A stretch of DNA of 34,265 nt from Candidatus Berkelbacteria bacterium (GCA_030650195.1 JAUSEP010000063.1:1-34265); one strand, 5' to 3'. Positions 25,458 through 33,321 are shown, counted from the first letter of the stretch. Notes: generated from the sequence alone by a model not told the origin. Made by a program: numbers and translations.

Positions 25458-26105
25458 ATGCATTACTCTCAGCAATTTAGTGGCAATGACTATGCGTCAA
25501 GCAAGGTCAGAAATTCAGGTGCTGTTCTTACTGGTCACTTCGGAATAGAAGAAGACCCGGAGATGCACTCTGAATTTTACATCGATAAAGCGACTCTGTT
25601 CTCCGAGCCACAGACCGTGTTCTCGCTCGGTCGTCAGCTCAAAGACCGTTTACTGAACCCCGATGACATCGAAGTAATCGTCGCCCCACCACCATTTGGA
25701 CTGTTTGTCGCTCTCCCGCTTGGAATTGAGATGAGCTGCCGGGTCGTGCATATAGATGAGCACCAAAACAAACTTTTCGTTCGTCGGGGATCACGAAGAC
25801 TTATTGATGGCCGCAAGGTTCTAGCAGTTGACTCTATCTCGATTAGCGGCGGGAAATTGCAAACTGTTAGCAAACTCATCGAGACGTTGGGCGGAGAAGT
25901 CGTTGAACGGGCGGTATTGATTGATCGTGGCGCTAGCCACCCAGCATATGCCACAATGAATAACCGACCGACGTCTCTACTACGAGCCAACCTGCGTATC
26001 CTCCCGCGCAGTGAATGCCCGGGCTGTATCGCCGGAATTAAGCTAAGCAATGAGTTTGGCTTTGCTTCCAAAAGACACGGCATGATGGTGGAGGATTCGT
26101 TATGA
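25458..26105 (+). CDS. Orotate phosphoribosyltransferase-like protein, 215 residues
   Basis: The layout follows OPRTase: GAVLTGHFGIEEDPEMHSEF with YIDKATLF near the N-terminus matches the GHF..SGxHS.xYxxK substrate loop, then a Rossmann-type middle (IEVIVAPPPFGLFVALPLGI) and the PRPP loop VLAVDSISISGGKL (about 119-132). The usual acidic pair of the PRPP loop is D-D; here it is D-S, so catalysis could be weakened or changed. The C-terminus carries an extra CPGC. ATG 25458 has AAGGAAGG upstream. It stands alone, without other pyrimidine genes, and has its own promoter and hairpin terminator. A PRTase-fold regulator is an alternative. Confidence 0.75.
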   Translation: MHYSQQFSGNDYASSKVRNSGAVLTGHFGIEEDPEMHSEFYIDKATLFSEPQTVFSLGRQLKDRLLNPDDIEVIVAPPPFGLFVALPLGIEMSCRVVHIDEHQNKLFVRRGSRRLIDGRKVLAVDSISISGGKLQTVSKLIETLGGEVVERAVLIDRGASHPAYATMNNRPTSLLRANLRILPRSECPGCIAGIKLSNEFGFASKRHGMMVEDSL

Positions 26106-26128
26106 GGACACCTCCGCTAAGTCCCGAC

Positions 26129-26157
26129 CCCCTGTGTTTGACTCACGATCACAGGGG
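26129..26157. terminator. Convergent hairpin terminator
   Basis: Perfect 8-bp stem CCCCTGTG/CACAGGGG with a 13-base loop; on the plus strand AACTTCTTTATT follows. It separates the PRTase-like gene from the convergent hydrolase gene. Confidence 0.65.
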
Positions 26158-26167
26158 AACTTCTTTA

Positions 26168-26863
26168 TTAAATACTTTCTGTCGATAGCACTGCAACTGT
26201 AGTTTTATCATGAAGCAGATTCTGAAAACGGTTTGCTTCTGCAACTGATCCCAAAATCTTGCCATAATGCATCGGGATTGCCAGATCTGGTTCTATCAGC
26301 TCGGTTGCCTTGATCGCCTCGTCAAGTGTCATTACAAATGTCCCGGAAATTGGTAGAAATGCTACATCAATTTTCTTAACCTCTTCCATTTCTGGTACTA
26401 GGTCCGTATCTCCGGCATGGTAGAAACGCAGATTCTTAGATCCTTCGATAGGAATCTCAACAACAAAACCCACTCCTCCCAATTCTTTAGGATGGAAAAC
26501 TTCATTAGGGGTACGGAATTTATCTACATTGTAAGCAGGGATTGCCCAGTAGGTAATCTTGCCAATCGTAATTTTGTCTGGACCGGTATAGATATCAAGC
26601 TGATTAGCAAATTCTTGTAACTCACCGTGACAGCATTGTGGTGCGATTATTCTTGACTTTGGTCCGAGTAACTTTCGGATTGACGAAACATCACAGTGAT
26701 CAAAGTGGGAATGAGAAACAAAAACAAAGTCGACTGGAGTAACTTCGCCCGTAAGATCGTAGGGATCGAACGCAAAACTTACCTGTGGTTCGCTAATGTC
26801 AATCCGGAATCCGTCGTGCCCCAATGCCATGATTGTCGCCCCCTTATACGTAGTTTCTCTCAT
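26168..26863 (-). CDS. UlaG-like metallo-beta-lactamase-fold hydrolase, 231 residues
   Basis: Metal-dependent hydrolase of the metallo-beta-lactamase superfamily. The metal motif HSHFDHCD is near residue 51, followed by APQCCHGELQEF, FYHAGDTDLVPEME and IPMHYGKIL, which supply the remaining ligands. The N-terminal GATIMALGHDGFRID matches the family's short beta-hairpin. No signal peptide, so cytoplasmic. Its ATG overlaps the stop of gap as TAATG, so it is translated with GAPDH. Substrate is unknown; this family includes UlaG-type lactonases and phosphodiesterases, and a metabolite-repair role alongside glycolysis is possible. Confidence 0.9.
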   Translation of the reverse strand: MRETTYKGATIMALGHDGFRIDISEPQVSFAFDPYDLTGEVTPVDFVFVSHSHFDHCDVSSIRKLLGPKSRIIAPQCCHGELQEFANQLDIYTGPDKITIGKITYWAIPAYNVDKFRTPNEVFHPKELGGVGFVVEIPIEGSKNLRFYHAGDTDLVPEMEEVKKIDVAFLPISGTFVMTLDEAIKATELIEPDLAIPMHYGKILGSVAEANRFQNLLHDKTTVAVLSTESI

Positions 26864-27858
26864 TACTTTCCCGCTAGAATAGCTAATTCAACTAAGCGAC
26901 ATGAGTAGCCGTATTCATTATCATACCAGGCGACAACCTTAACCATATCTCCGTCTATTACTTTAGTAAGTGCGGAATCAACAATTGCGGAAGCTGGATT
27001 GCCTATAATGTCATGAGATACTAATGGCGCTTCTGTATATTCTAAGATTCCTTTGAAACGTGGCTCAGCACTAGCACTCTTAAGAACCTCATTTACTTCC
27101 TCGACTGTGGTTTTCTTTTTGACAATAAAGGTAATGTCCGAAAGTGAGCCGACTGGGGTGGGGACACGGATTGCTAGGCCATCAAACAAACCCTTCAATT
27201 CTGGAATAACTTCAGCTGTGGAGATAGCCGCTCCAGTAGTGGTCGGAACAATGTTTTCCGCCGCACTGCGAGCGCGACGTAAATCTTTGTGCGGACCGTC
27301 TTGCAGATTTTGATCGGCCGTATAGGAGTGGATTGTCGTCATCATTGCCTTGAGAATACCGAATTCGCGGTTTATCACGGAGACGACTGGAGTAATGCAG
27401 TTGGTAGTGCAGGAAGCATTAGAGATGACAGGGTCGTCAGACTTTATATCACCTTCATTAACAGAAATGATGTGCGTCGACATCGAGCCTTTCGGTGGGG
27501 CGGAAATAATAACTCTTTTAGCCCCGGCCTGAATATGTGCCATTGCCGTTTCTTTCTCTGTGAAACGGCCCGTACACTCAAGAACGACGTCAACGCCTAA
27601 CTTATCCCATGGTAATTTTGTTGGATCTTTTTCGGCAAAAGTTGGGACTTTCTCACCATTGATAATTAAGCTCTCTCCACTTGGGTCAGCCGAAATCTCC
27701 CCTTTCCAAATTCCGTAATTAGAGTCGTATTTAAATAAATGAGCTAAGGTAGCGTCGTCAGTTAAATCGTTTATTGCGACCAATCTCGCATTTTTTTCAA
27801 GTAAGATTTTTGCCGAAGTTCGCCCGATTCGCCCAAAACCATTTATTGCGATATTCAT
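26863..27858 (-). CDS. gap: Glyceraldehyde-3-phosphate dehydrogenase
   Basis: Oxidises and phosphorylates glyceraldehyde-3-phosphate to 1,3-bisphosphoglycerate with NAD. The start is ATG 27858 (MNIAINGFGRIGRTS, 331 residues); longer in-frame starts lie across the promoter and are not credible. The Rossmann GxGxxG is at 7-12, the acidic residue in VAINDL favours NAD over NADP, and the catalytic cysteine lies in NASCTTNCITPV near residue 151. DGPHKDLRRAR and WYDNEYGYSCR are also present. All active-site residues are intact. Leaderless by prediction. Operon with the MBL-fold gene downstream. Confidence 0.98.
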   Translation of the reverse strand: MNIAINGFGRIGRTSAKILLEKNARLVAINDLTDDATLAHLFKYDSNYGIWKGEISADPSGESLIINGEKVPTFAEKDPTKLPWDKLGVDVVLECTGRFTEKETAMAHIQAGAKRVIISAPPKGSMSTHIISVNEGDIKSDDPVISNASCTTNCITPVVSVINREFGILKAMMTTIHSYTADQNLQDGPHKDLRRARSAAENIVPTTTGAAISTAEVIPELKGLFDGLAIRVPTPVGSLSDITFIVKKKTTVEEVNEVLKSASAEPRFKGILEYTEAPLVSHDIIGNPASAIVDSALTKVIDGDMVKVVAWYDNEYGYSCRLVELAILAGK

Positions 27859-27864
27859 ATCTTC

Positions 27865-27893
27865 ACCATACCACGCCTGGAAATTACCCGCAA
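27865..27893 (-). promoter_or_regulatory. gap promoter, predicted leaderless
   Basis: TTGCGG (27893-27888), 17 bases ending in TGG, TATGGT (27870-27865), 6 bases to the ATG. Confidence 0.6.
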
Positions 27894-27898
27894 AACCC

Positions 27899-27927
27899 TT
27901 GACTTCCTCGGAGTAACGTGGTAAAAT
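27899..27927 (+). promoter_or_regulatory. Promoter for the 58-residue membrane protein
   Basis: TTGACT (27899-27904), 17 bases ending in TGG, TAAAAT (27922-27927). Divergent from the gap promoter, 5 bases apart. The leader is about 50 bases. Confidence 0.75.
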
Positions 27928-27983
27928 CCCGACATAACGTTTGGGTATGATGAATACCAACCCCAAACTTGTTGGAGAGAAAA

Positions 27984-28160
27984 ATGAAGATGAAGCGCCG
28001 CGTGAATCGAGTACGCAGGGACATAGCTGCCCTTGTCCTGTGTCTGCTCGGGATATGGTGGCTCCCGATGTCATTACACCTATGGGGAATAGGCTACTGT
28101 ACCCTTTCGGGTGTAGTGGGACTGATGGTGTTTTTGTGGCTTACGGCAGGCTCGGAGTGA
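27984..28160 (+). CDS. Small membrane protein, 58 residues
   Basis: Starts at ATG 27984 behind TTGGAGAG; upstream in-frame TTG codons are part of that Shine-Dalgarno. The basic N-terminus (MKMKRRVNRVRRD) is followed by two hydrophobic helices: IAALVLCLLGIWWLPMSL and a second, from YCTLSG to FLWLTAG. By the positive-inside rule both ends should be cytoplasmic. No family is recognised. It is a single-gene unit: strong promoter, Shine-Dalgarno and a textbook terminator. Confidence 0.7.
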   Translation: MKMKRRVNRVRRDIAALVLCLLGIWWLPMSLHLWGIGYCTLSGVVGLMVFLWLTAGSE

Positions 28161-28196
28161 AACTTTCCGGCGATTAGTGGCCCACTTTACCGAAGA

Positions 28197-28227
28197 CCCC
28201 CGAGCGCAAGCGCGCCCGGGGGCTTTT
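28197..28227 (+). terminator. Rho-independent terminator after the 58-residue gene
   Basis: CCCCCG plus GCGC pair with GCGC plus CGGGGG, with a 2-base loop and small bulges, followed by CTTTT. Confidence 0.85.
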
Positions 28228-28312
28228 CATACCCCACCTCCCTAACCTTACCCGCACCCCAGGGGTTGCGATTATGGTTTAGGAATGTATAAACTTCAAA
28301 TGTGTTTTGTCA

Positions 28313-28341
28313 TTGACGGGCAAATTTTAAGTTACTATGGT
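28313..28341 (+). promoter_or_regulatory. Promoter for the 72-residue coiled-coil gene, predicted leaderless
   Basis: TTGACG (28313-28318), 17 bases, TATGGT (28336-28341), the same -10 as gap, then 7 bases to ATG 28349. Confidence 0.6.
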
Positions 28342-28348
28342 GAGTGAA

Positions 28349-28567
28349 ATGCTAGAAAAAGACGATCTAAAGCAAATAGGGACAGTTGTCGAGGTAATCG
28401 TTTCCCGAAAATTGGTTCCGATCGAAAAAAGCCTGAAGCTTCTTGAGAAGCATGCCCGTAAAACAGATAGGGACATCAACATGATCATCCGAACTTTTGA
28501 TAGTGAATGCTTGGGACTAAAAGAACGCGTTGAGCGATTGGAAGATAAAGTCGGGATCAAAAACTAG
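28349..28567 (+). CDS. Small coiled-coil protein, 72 residues
   Basis: Starts best at ATG 28349, 7 bases after the -10; an ATG at 28337 lies inside the -10 itself. The protein begins MLEKDDLKQIGTVVEVIVSR, is highly charged, and ends LKERVERLEDKVGIKN with heptad-spaced Leu/Val. A long coiled coil is likely. One Cys, no membrane segment. It converges on fba: both stop codons use the shared CTAG at 28564-28567. The same type of small leaderless coiled-coil gene is found at 17290. Function unknown. Confidence 0.65.
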   Translation: MLEKDDLKQIGTVVEVIVSRKLVPIEKSLKLLEKHARKTDRDINMIIRTFDSECLGLKERVERLEDKVGIKN

Positions 28568-29406
28568 GCCTTGTTATTACTGCCAAATAGGCGGATGTGT
28601 TTAATTACCTCGTCGCGTATTTCGTCGCGCGATGGTTTCATCTCCTCACGTGGGTCATAGACATCCGGGTCTTTAAGTGTTCGACGAAGTTCGCGGGTGA
28701 AAGCCAGCCGCAGGTCAGTATCGATATTGATTTTGCAGACACCCAGGCTTATCGCCTCGCGGAGAACTTTTTCGTCAGTCCCCGAGGCGCCATGCAAAAC
28801 CAGCGGCACATCAACCGCCTTATTGATTTCGGCTAGTAGCTCTAAATCTAACTTTTCGTGTGGCAGGGGTTTACCATGGGTGGAGCCGATCGAGACGGCG
28901 AAACAATCGACATCAGTTTCCTTCACGAATTGGGCTGCTCGGCGCGGTTCGGTAAAATGGCCTCGGTTACCATCAACATAATCTTCTCGCCCACCGATCT
29001 GATCCTCCTCGGCTTCAACAGTAATCTTGCGGTGATGTGCCCGGGTAGTGAAAGTTTTTACAAACGGGATTCTTTCGTTTTTCCCCATCTTTGAGACATC
29101 TAGCATTACCGAGCTAAACCCTACGTCAGCTGCTTTTTGTACTAATTCAAAATTTCTTCCGTGATCGAAATGTATACAAACAGGTATCTTGGCTCCATCT
29201 GCCAAAGTTTTGGCAATCGCAAATGCCAAATCCAACCCCATATAATCAATTGTTTTCTCACTAATTTGTAAGATTATTGGTGATTTTTCCTGTTCTCCCG
29301 CCTCTATTATTGCCATTGCTGATTCCAGGGTTGTCATATTAAAGCCACCAATAGCATATTTTTCCCGGTCAGCCTTAGCTAACATATTGCTTAAGTTAAC
29401 TAGCAT
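28564..29406 (-). CDS. fba: Class II fructose-bisphosphate aldolase
   Basis: Zinc-dependent cleavage of fructose-1,6-bisphosphate (or a related ketose bisphosphate) to triose phosphates. 280 residues, close to the KbaY/GatY and short FBA length. Visible residues: catalytic Asp81 and zinc ligand His82 in CIHFDHGRNF, Glu133 in VEAEEDQIGG, His177 in IGSTHGKP, His205 in VLHGASGT, and NIDTDLRLAF at 227-236 for phosphate binding. The sequence alone does not separate fructose from tagatose bisphosphate use, but the operon with pentose-phosphate genes favours FBA. The start overlaps the transketolase C-half by 11 bases. Last gene of the operon. Confidence 0.95.
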   Translation of the reverse strand: MLVNLSNMLAKADREKYAIGGFNMTTLESAMAIIEAGEQEKSPIILQISEKTIDYMGLDLAFAIAKTLADGAKIPVCIHFDHGRNFELVQKAADVGFSSVMLDVSKMGKNERIPFVKTFTTRAHHRKITVEAEEDQIGGREDYVDGNRGHFTEPRRAAQFVKETDVDCFAVSIGSTHGKPLPHEKLDLELLAEINKAVDVPLVLHGASGTDEKVLREAISLGVCKINIDTDLRLAFTRELRRTLKDPDVYDPREEMKPSRDEIRDEVIKHIRLFGSNNKA

Positions 29407-30379
29407 TTTTTCTCCTCACTACTCTTTCGACAGCGTGAACAATATCGCTAACACCTAAATGGTAATGTTCCATTAGTTCATCTGGTTTCCCAGATTCGCC
29501 AAAAGTATCTAATACCCCAATTCGTTCTATTGGTACGGGATAATGATCAGCAAGAACTTCGGTAACAGCCGATCCTAATCCCCCGATTATCTGATGCTCT
29601 TCGGCAGTTACTATCGCATTGGTTTCTTTAGCAACGTCAATAATTGCTTTTGCGTCAATCGGTTTAACGGTGTGCATATTCAATACACCAACAGATACTT
29701 TACCCTCTAACTCCTTGGCAGCCATCATCGAGCGGTAAACCATTTGACCGTTAGCAATAATCGTTACGTCGTCTCCAGCTCTAATAGGCAATGCTTTGCC
29801 TAACTCAAATGGCGTCTCCTCTTTGGTAATAACAGGTGTTTTTTCCCTTCCAAAACGGATATAGCACGGGCCAATATGTTTTGAGATGGCAATAGTTGCC
29901 TTTTTAGCTTCGACTGAATCAGTAGGAACAACTACTAGCATATTTGGAAGTACTCTTGTTATAGCCACATCTTCTAACGCCTGGTGTGTTGCTCCATCTG
30001 GCCCGACGGAAATTCCGGCATGAGCACCGACAATTTTAACATTGGCTTTTGAATAACATATACTAACCCTCGTTTGATCCCAGTTTCGACCGGGTGAAAA
30101 TACAGCATAAGACGAAGTGAATGGTATCTTGCCACTCAGAGCCAGACCAGCAGCAACGCCAGCCATATTCTGCTCAGCCACGCCCATTTCAAAATATCGT
30201 TCAGGATAGGCCTCGGCAAAAGCCTGTACCCGGATACTTTCGACTAAATCACCACAGAGTGCCACGACGTTTGGGTTACTCTTGCCAAGCTCGAGCAGAC
30301 CCTGCCCAAACCCATCCCTAGGAGCGATTTGTTCGAAACTCTCGTGATGTAATGGAACTAAAAACTTACTCATGCTCAC
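29396..30379 (-). CDS. Transketolase, C-terminal subunit
   Basis: Pyrimidine-binding and C-terminal domains of transketolase as a separate polypeptide. About 327 residues from GTG 30379, or 325 from ATG 30373; neither has a clear Shine-Dalgarno, and a GAGG lies 11 bases before the GTG. The catalytic glutamate that activates TPP is in FEMGVAEQNMAGVAAGLAL. Further motifs are AHAGISVGPDGATHQALEDV and YIRFGREKTP. EEHQIIGGLGSAVTEVL marks the C-terminal domain. It begins 14 bases inside the N-half gene. Together with that gene it should form an alpha2beta2 enzyme moving two-carbon units between sugar phosphates. DXS-like activity is unlikely. Confidence 0.94.
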   Translation of the reverse strand: MSMSKFLVPLHHESFEQIAPRDGFGQGLLELGKSNPNVVALCGDLVESIRVQAFAEAYPERYFEMGVAEQNMAGVAAGLALSGKIPFTSSYAVFSPGRNWDQTRVSICYSKANVKIVGAHAGISVGPDGATHQALEDVAITRVLPNMLVVVPTDSVEAKKATIAISKHIGPCYIRFGREKTPVITKEETPFELGKALPIRAGDDVTIIANGQMVYRSMMAAKELEGKVSVGVLNMHTVKPIDAKAIIDVAKETNAIVTAEEHQIIGGLGSAVTEVLADHYPVPIERIGVLDTFGESGKPDELMEHYHLGVSDIVHAVERVVRRKNAS

Positions 30380-31208
30380 TTGTAATCTTGCCTCGCAAGG
30401 TTCTTAACTCTTTTAGTGCAAGTTTAGCTTCGTCGCTTTTAGGTGGTTTACCGTGCCAATGGTAATCATTTTCCATGAAGTCAACGCCTTTACCCGGAAT
30501 TGTATGGGCAATAATAACAGTTGGTTTTTCAAAAACAGCCTTGGCGTGACGGAAAGCTGCGATGATATCTTCAAAATTATGCCCATCAATTTCTAGAACG
30601 TGCCAATTGAAAGAACGGTACTTATCAGCCAGGGGCTCAAGTGGCATAACATCCTCTGTAAAACCGTCAATTTGAATATTATTGCGATCAATCACGGTGG
30701 TTAAATTATGGAGTTCATTTTTACCGGCAAACATTATCGCCTCCCACGTTTGACCTTCGTCGTGTTCGCCATCAGACAAAACAGCATATGTTCGCCACTT
30801 TTTGTTGTCGAGTTTTGCCGTTAAAGCCATACCGATTGCCTGGCTCAATCCCTGTCCTAAAGGACCGGAGGAATTTTCTATTCCAGGTAGTGCTAAATTG
30901 TGAGGATGGCCGTGAAGACGAGTGCCAAACTTTCGTAACGTCATTAACTCTTCAACCGGGAAATACCCTCGATGAGCCAAGCTTGCATAGAGAACTGGGC
31001 AGATATGGCCACATGACAGCACCAACCTATCCCGATCGGACCAGTCGGGTTTCTTTGGATCGATATTTAGAATTTCAAAATAGAGGGCCGTGAAGATATC
31101 TGCCATTCCAAGTGGACCAGCTGAGTGACCCGACCCAGCCTCAAGTAACATTTTAATTATGTCCTGACGGATTAAATTGGCTTGTAATTCTAGTCGTTTC
31201 GTTGTCAT
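30366..31208 (-). CDS. Transketolase, N-terminal subunit
   Basis: TPP diphosphate-binding half of transketolase, 280 residues. Visible: the GSGHSAGPLGMADI substrate loop (26-39), LVLSCGHICPVLYASLA, HGHPHNLALPGIENSSGPLG and the TPP/metal motif LSDGEHDEGQTWEA with N in DRNNIQIDGF. The usual GDGE appears as SDGE. Transketolases split into two ORFs are known from archaea and many bacteria including CPR lineages. It overlaps rpe upstream by ATGA (4 bases) and the C-half downstream by 14 bases, which should keep the two subunits in equal amounts. Confidence 0.94.
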   Translation of the reverse strand: MTTKRLELQANLIRQDIIKMLLEAGSGHSAGPLGMADIFTALYFEILNIDPKKPDWSDRDRLVLSCGHICPVLYASLAHRGYFPVEELMTLRKFGTRLHGHPHNLALPGIENSSGPLGQGLSQAIGMALTAKLDNKKWRTYAVLSDGEHDEGQTWEAIMFAGKNELHNLTTVIDRNNIQIDGFTEDVMPLEPLADKYRSFNWHVLEIDGHNFEDIIAAFRHAKAVFEKPTVIIAHTIPGKGVDFMENDYHWHGKPPKSDEAKLALKELRTLRGKITSEHE

Positions 31209-31846
31209 TCTACTGCTCTTTCTAAGAGGTTATAGTAATTTTCCTTCCAGTCACCGTGTTCGTAGATGGCGGAAGTAGCAATAACAAAATCTGCTCCAGC
31301 TTGTTTCAATTCGTTTATATTGTCCAGATTTACTCCTCCATCAACTGTGATCGTTAAACGATAAGGTTGTTTGTTGAGATACGACACCGCAAGATTAGTG
31401 TTTGGCAACTGTTCTTGGCCAGTCTTACCTGGATGGATACCCATCACCTGAATGTACGGACTAACAGAAAAGAATCGTCGTAAGGTTGTGAGATCAGTTT
31501 CCGGACTAACGGCGAAACCAAGAAGAGTATCGTTAACTCGCGCTTCGGTAACCAATTCGTCTAAGTCAAAATGAGATTCAACGTGAATTATTGCTCGGGT
31601 GACACCTCTTGATTTTGCTTTTGAGAGGTACGGCAATGGATTATCTACCATAAAGTGGGCCTCACAGTACTCAATATCAATCATCGGCCAATCTTCAACA
31701 GGCAAAGAATTACCTTCAACAAAATCAGGATCGACTATATCAACATGAAGCGAGTTGCCTACTTGCCTGGCAAATTCAACGTGTTTGGTAAATTCTTCTT
31801 TAGTTGTTACTAAACACGCAGGTATAACAAAGTTCTTAGACTTCAT
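31205..31846 (-). CDS. rpe: Ribulose-phosphate 3-epimerase (divergent)
   Basis: Interconverts ribulose-5-phosphate and xylulose-5-phosphate. 213 residues, TIM barrel. The expected metal and acid/base residues can be placed: HVDIVD (His, Asp), AHFMVDNP (His) and TVDGGVNLDNI (Asp). The phosphate-side loop reads MGIHPGKTGQ, where most family members have VNPGFGGQ, and the last loop is VIATSAIYEHG instead of the usual V(A/S)GSA(V/I)F. So it is a distant member with intact active-site residues. Its position between rpiB and transketolase supports the call. It overlaps both neighbours by ATGA. Confidence 0.86.
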   Translation of the reverse strand: MKSKNFVIPACLVTTKEEFTKHVEFARQVGNSLHVDIVDPDFVEGNSLPVEDWPMIDIEYCEAHFMVDNPLPYLSKAKSRGVTRAIIHVESHFDLDELVTEARVNDTLLGFAVSPETDLTTLRRFFSVSPYIQVMGIHPGKTGQEQLPNTNLAVSYLNKQPYRLTITVDGGVNLDNINELKQAGADFVIATSAIYEHGDWKENYYNLLERAVE

Positions 31847-32268
31847 GAGTCGATCTGTTTAATGCGGCGTTTATGACGATCAGCATGACTAAAACTAGTA
31901 GATAAGAATGCCGATACTATCTCCCAAGCTGTTTCGACTCCTATAAAACGCGCTGGTAGAGAAATAACATTAACGTCATTATCTTCGCGAGCCTCAACTG
32001 CTACTCGTGCGTTCCATAGAACAGCCGCCCTAATACCCTTAAAGCGATTAGCGACAATCGCCATCCCTTCACCAGAACCACAAATTAAGATCCCCTTGCC
32101 GTCGTGCTTTAGTACGGCTTTAGAAAGTTGCTTGGCTACACCTGGATAGTCATCCGGTTCTCTAGAGAAAGTTCCAAAATCTTCAAAAGCAATTTTTCGC
32201 TCTGCTAATTTATGGCAAATCTTCTCTTTTAGCTCGAATCCAGCATGGTCAGCGGCAATGAATATCAT
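31843..32268 (-). CDS. rpiB: Ribose-5-phosphate isomerase B
   Basis: Interconverts ribose-5-phosphate and ribulose-5-phosphate. 141 residues, normal for RpiB/LacA-type isomerases. Motifs: IAADHAGFELKEKI at the N-terminus, FGTFSREPDDYPGVA, the catalytic-Cys loop LICGSGEGMAIVANRFKGIR, and NVISLPARFIGVETAWEIV near the end. The C-terminal tail HADRHKRRIKQID is typical. It starts 9 bases after the dehydrogenase stop and overlaps rpe by ATGA, so it is the second gene of the operon. Confidence 0.96.
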   Translation of the reverse strand: MIFIAADHAGFELKEKICHKLAERKIAFEDFGTFSREPDDYPGVAKQLSKAVLKHDGKGILICGSGEGMAIVANRFKGIRAAVLWNARVAVEAREDNDVNVISLPARFIGVETAWEIVSAFLSTSFSHADRHKRRIKQIDS

Positions 32269-32277
32269 CCGCTCATC

Positions 32278-33291
32278 CTACTTTTCTACAACATTCACTG
32301 GATCACCAGAAACCATACCCTCGATATTTTCAACCGTGGTACTGAGAATATTACTCATCGACTCCTTGCTATTGAAAGCGTTGTGCGGTGTTAATAGCAC
32401 GTGTGGATGGCGCATCAAAGCGTGATCGGCCATCGCCATTTGGTAGTCCTTAAGTTTGAAATATGGTGAGAAAAACTCTTTTTCTTCCTTAAGCAACCCT
32501 TCGTCTTCTAAAACGTCTATACCAGCCTGACTAACCGTGCCGTCATCCAGAGCCGCAAGAAGTGCGTCAGCATCAATCAAACCCCCACGGGCGGTATTGA
32601 GAATAACAACACCTTTTTTCATTAATTTGAATTGTTCGGTTGAAAGCATATGTTTGTTTTCTGGGGTCAGGGGTACATGAATGGTGATCACGTCAGCCCT
32701 ACCAAGCAATTCCGGTAGTGGCATATATTCCATACCAAATTTTTCTGTTAATTCGGTGTTGGGATGCGGATCGAAACCAATCAGTTTCATACCTAACCCA
32801 TGGGCAATTTGTGCCACATGCGCCCCAATCTTCCCCGTTCCGACTATCCCAAGAGTTTTGCCAAGTAAATCCCAACCGGACAACCCAGTATACTCGTAGA
32901 TGCCTTCTCTAGTACGTTCAACAGATTCAAAAATTTTACGTGACATTGCTAGTAACAGTGCCGCGGTATGTTCAGCGACGGTATTAGGTCCGTAAGCCGG
33001 AACGTTACTTACAACAATGCTACGACTAGCAGCTTCTCCGAGATCAATATGATCAACGCCGACCGACATCGTGGCAATACCTTTAACTTTACGTAGGTGG
33101 GTTAGAACTTGGTGCGAGAGATCAGAGTATATAAAAGAAACTATGTAGTCGGCCTGGGCGGCTTCATGCATGTTGTCGTAAGTTAATCTATGGTTAAAAA
33201 ACTCTAATTCAACCTTATGTTGAAGTTTATCTTTAAGAAATTCCTGCTCCCACGGCTCTACTTCAAAACAAACTACCTTCTTCCCCTCCAT
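32278..33291 (-). CDS. D-isomer-specific 2-hydroxyacid dehydrogenase (D-lactate dehydrogenase-like)
   Basis: NAD-dependent reduction of a 2-ketoacid. 337 residues. The Rossmann motif is LGIVGTGKIGAHVAQIAHGL (about 146-165), followed by an acidic residue in IGFDPHPN that favours NAD. The catalytic triad is visible: Arg in LNTARGGLIDADALL, Glu in GIDVLEDEG, His in LTPHNAFNSKES. The N-terminal substrate domain contains SVGVDHIDLGEA. D-lactate dehydrogenase is the best fit by length and by the C-terminal FFSPYFKLKDYQMA insertion, and would regenerate NAD for GAPDH; other ketoacids are possible. First gene of the six-gene operon. TTTAAT ends 8 bases before the ATG, and there is no Shine-Dalgarno. 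Confidence 0.93.
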   Translation of the reverse strand: MEGKKVVCFEVEPWEQEFLKDKLQHKVELEFFNHRLTYDNMHEAAQADYIVSFIYSDLSHQVLTHLRKVKGIATMSVGVDHIDLGEAASRSIVVSNVPAYGPNTVAEHTAALLLAMSRKIFESVERTREGIYEYTGLSGWDLLGKTLGIVGTGKIGAHVAQIAHGLGMKLIGFDPHPNTELTEKFGMEYMPLPELLGRADVITIHVPLTPENKHMLSTEQFKLMKKGVVILNTARGGLIDADALLAALDDGTVSQAGIDVLEDEGLLKEEKEFFSPYFKLKDYQMAMADHALMRHPHVLLTPHNAFNSKESMSNILSTTVENIEGMVSGDPVNVVEK

Positions 33292-33321
33292 AGCATTACA
33301 TTAAACTAAAATCTAAACGAG

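Noticed and set aside
27859-28074. N-terminal extension of GAPDH by 72 residues
   Set aside because: The frame is open but crosses both divergent promoters, and the family starts at MNIAINGFGRIG.
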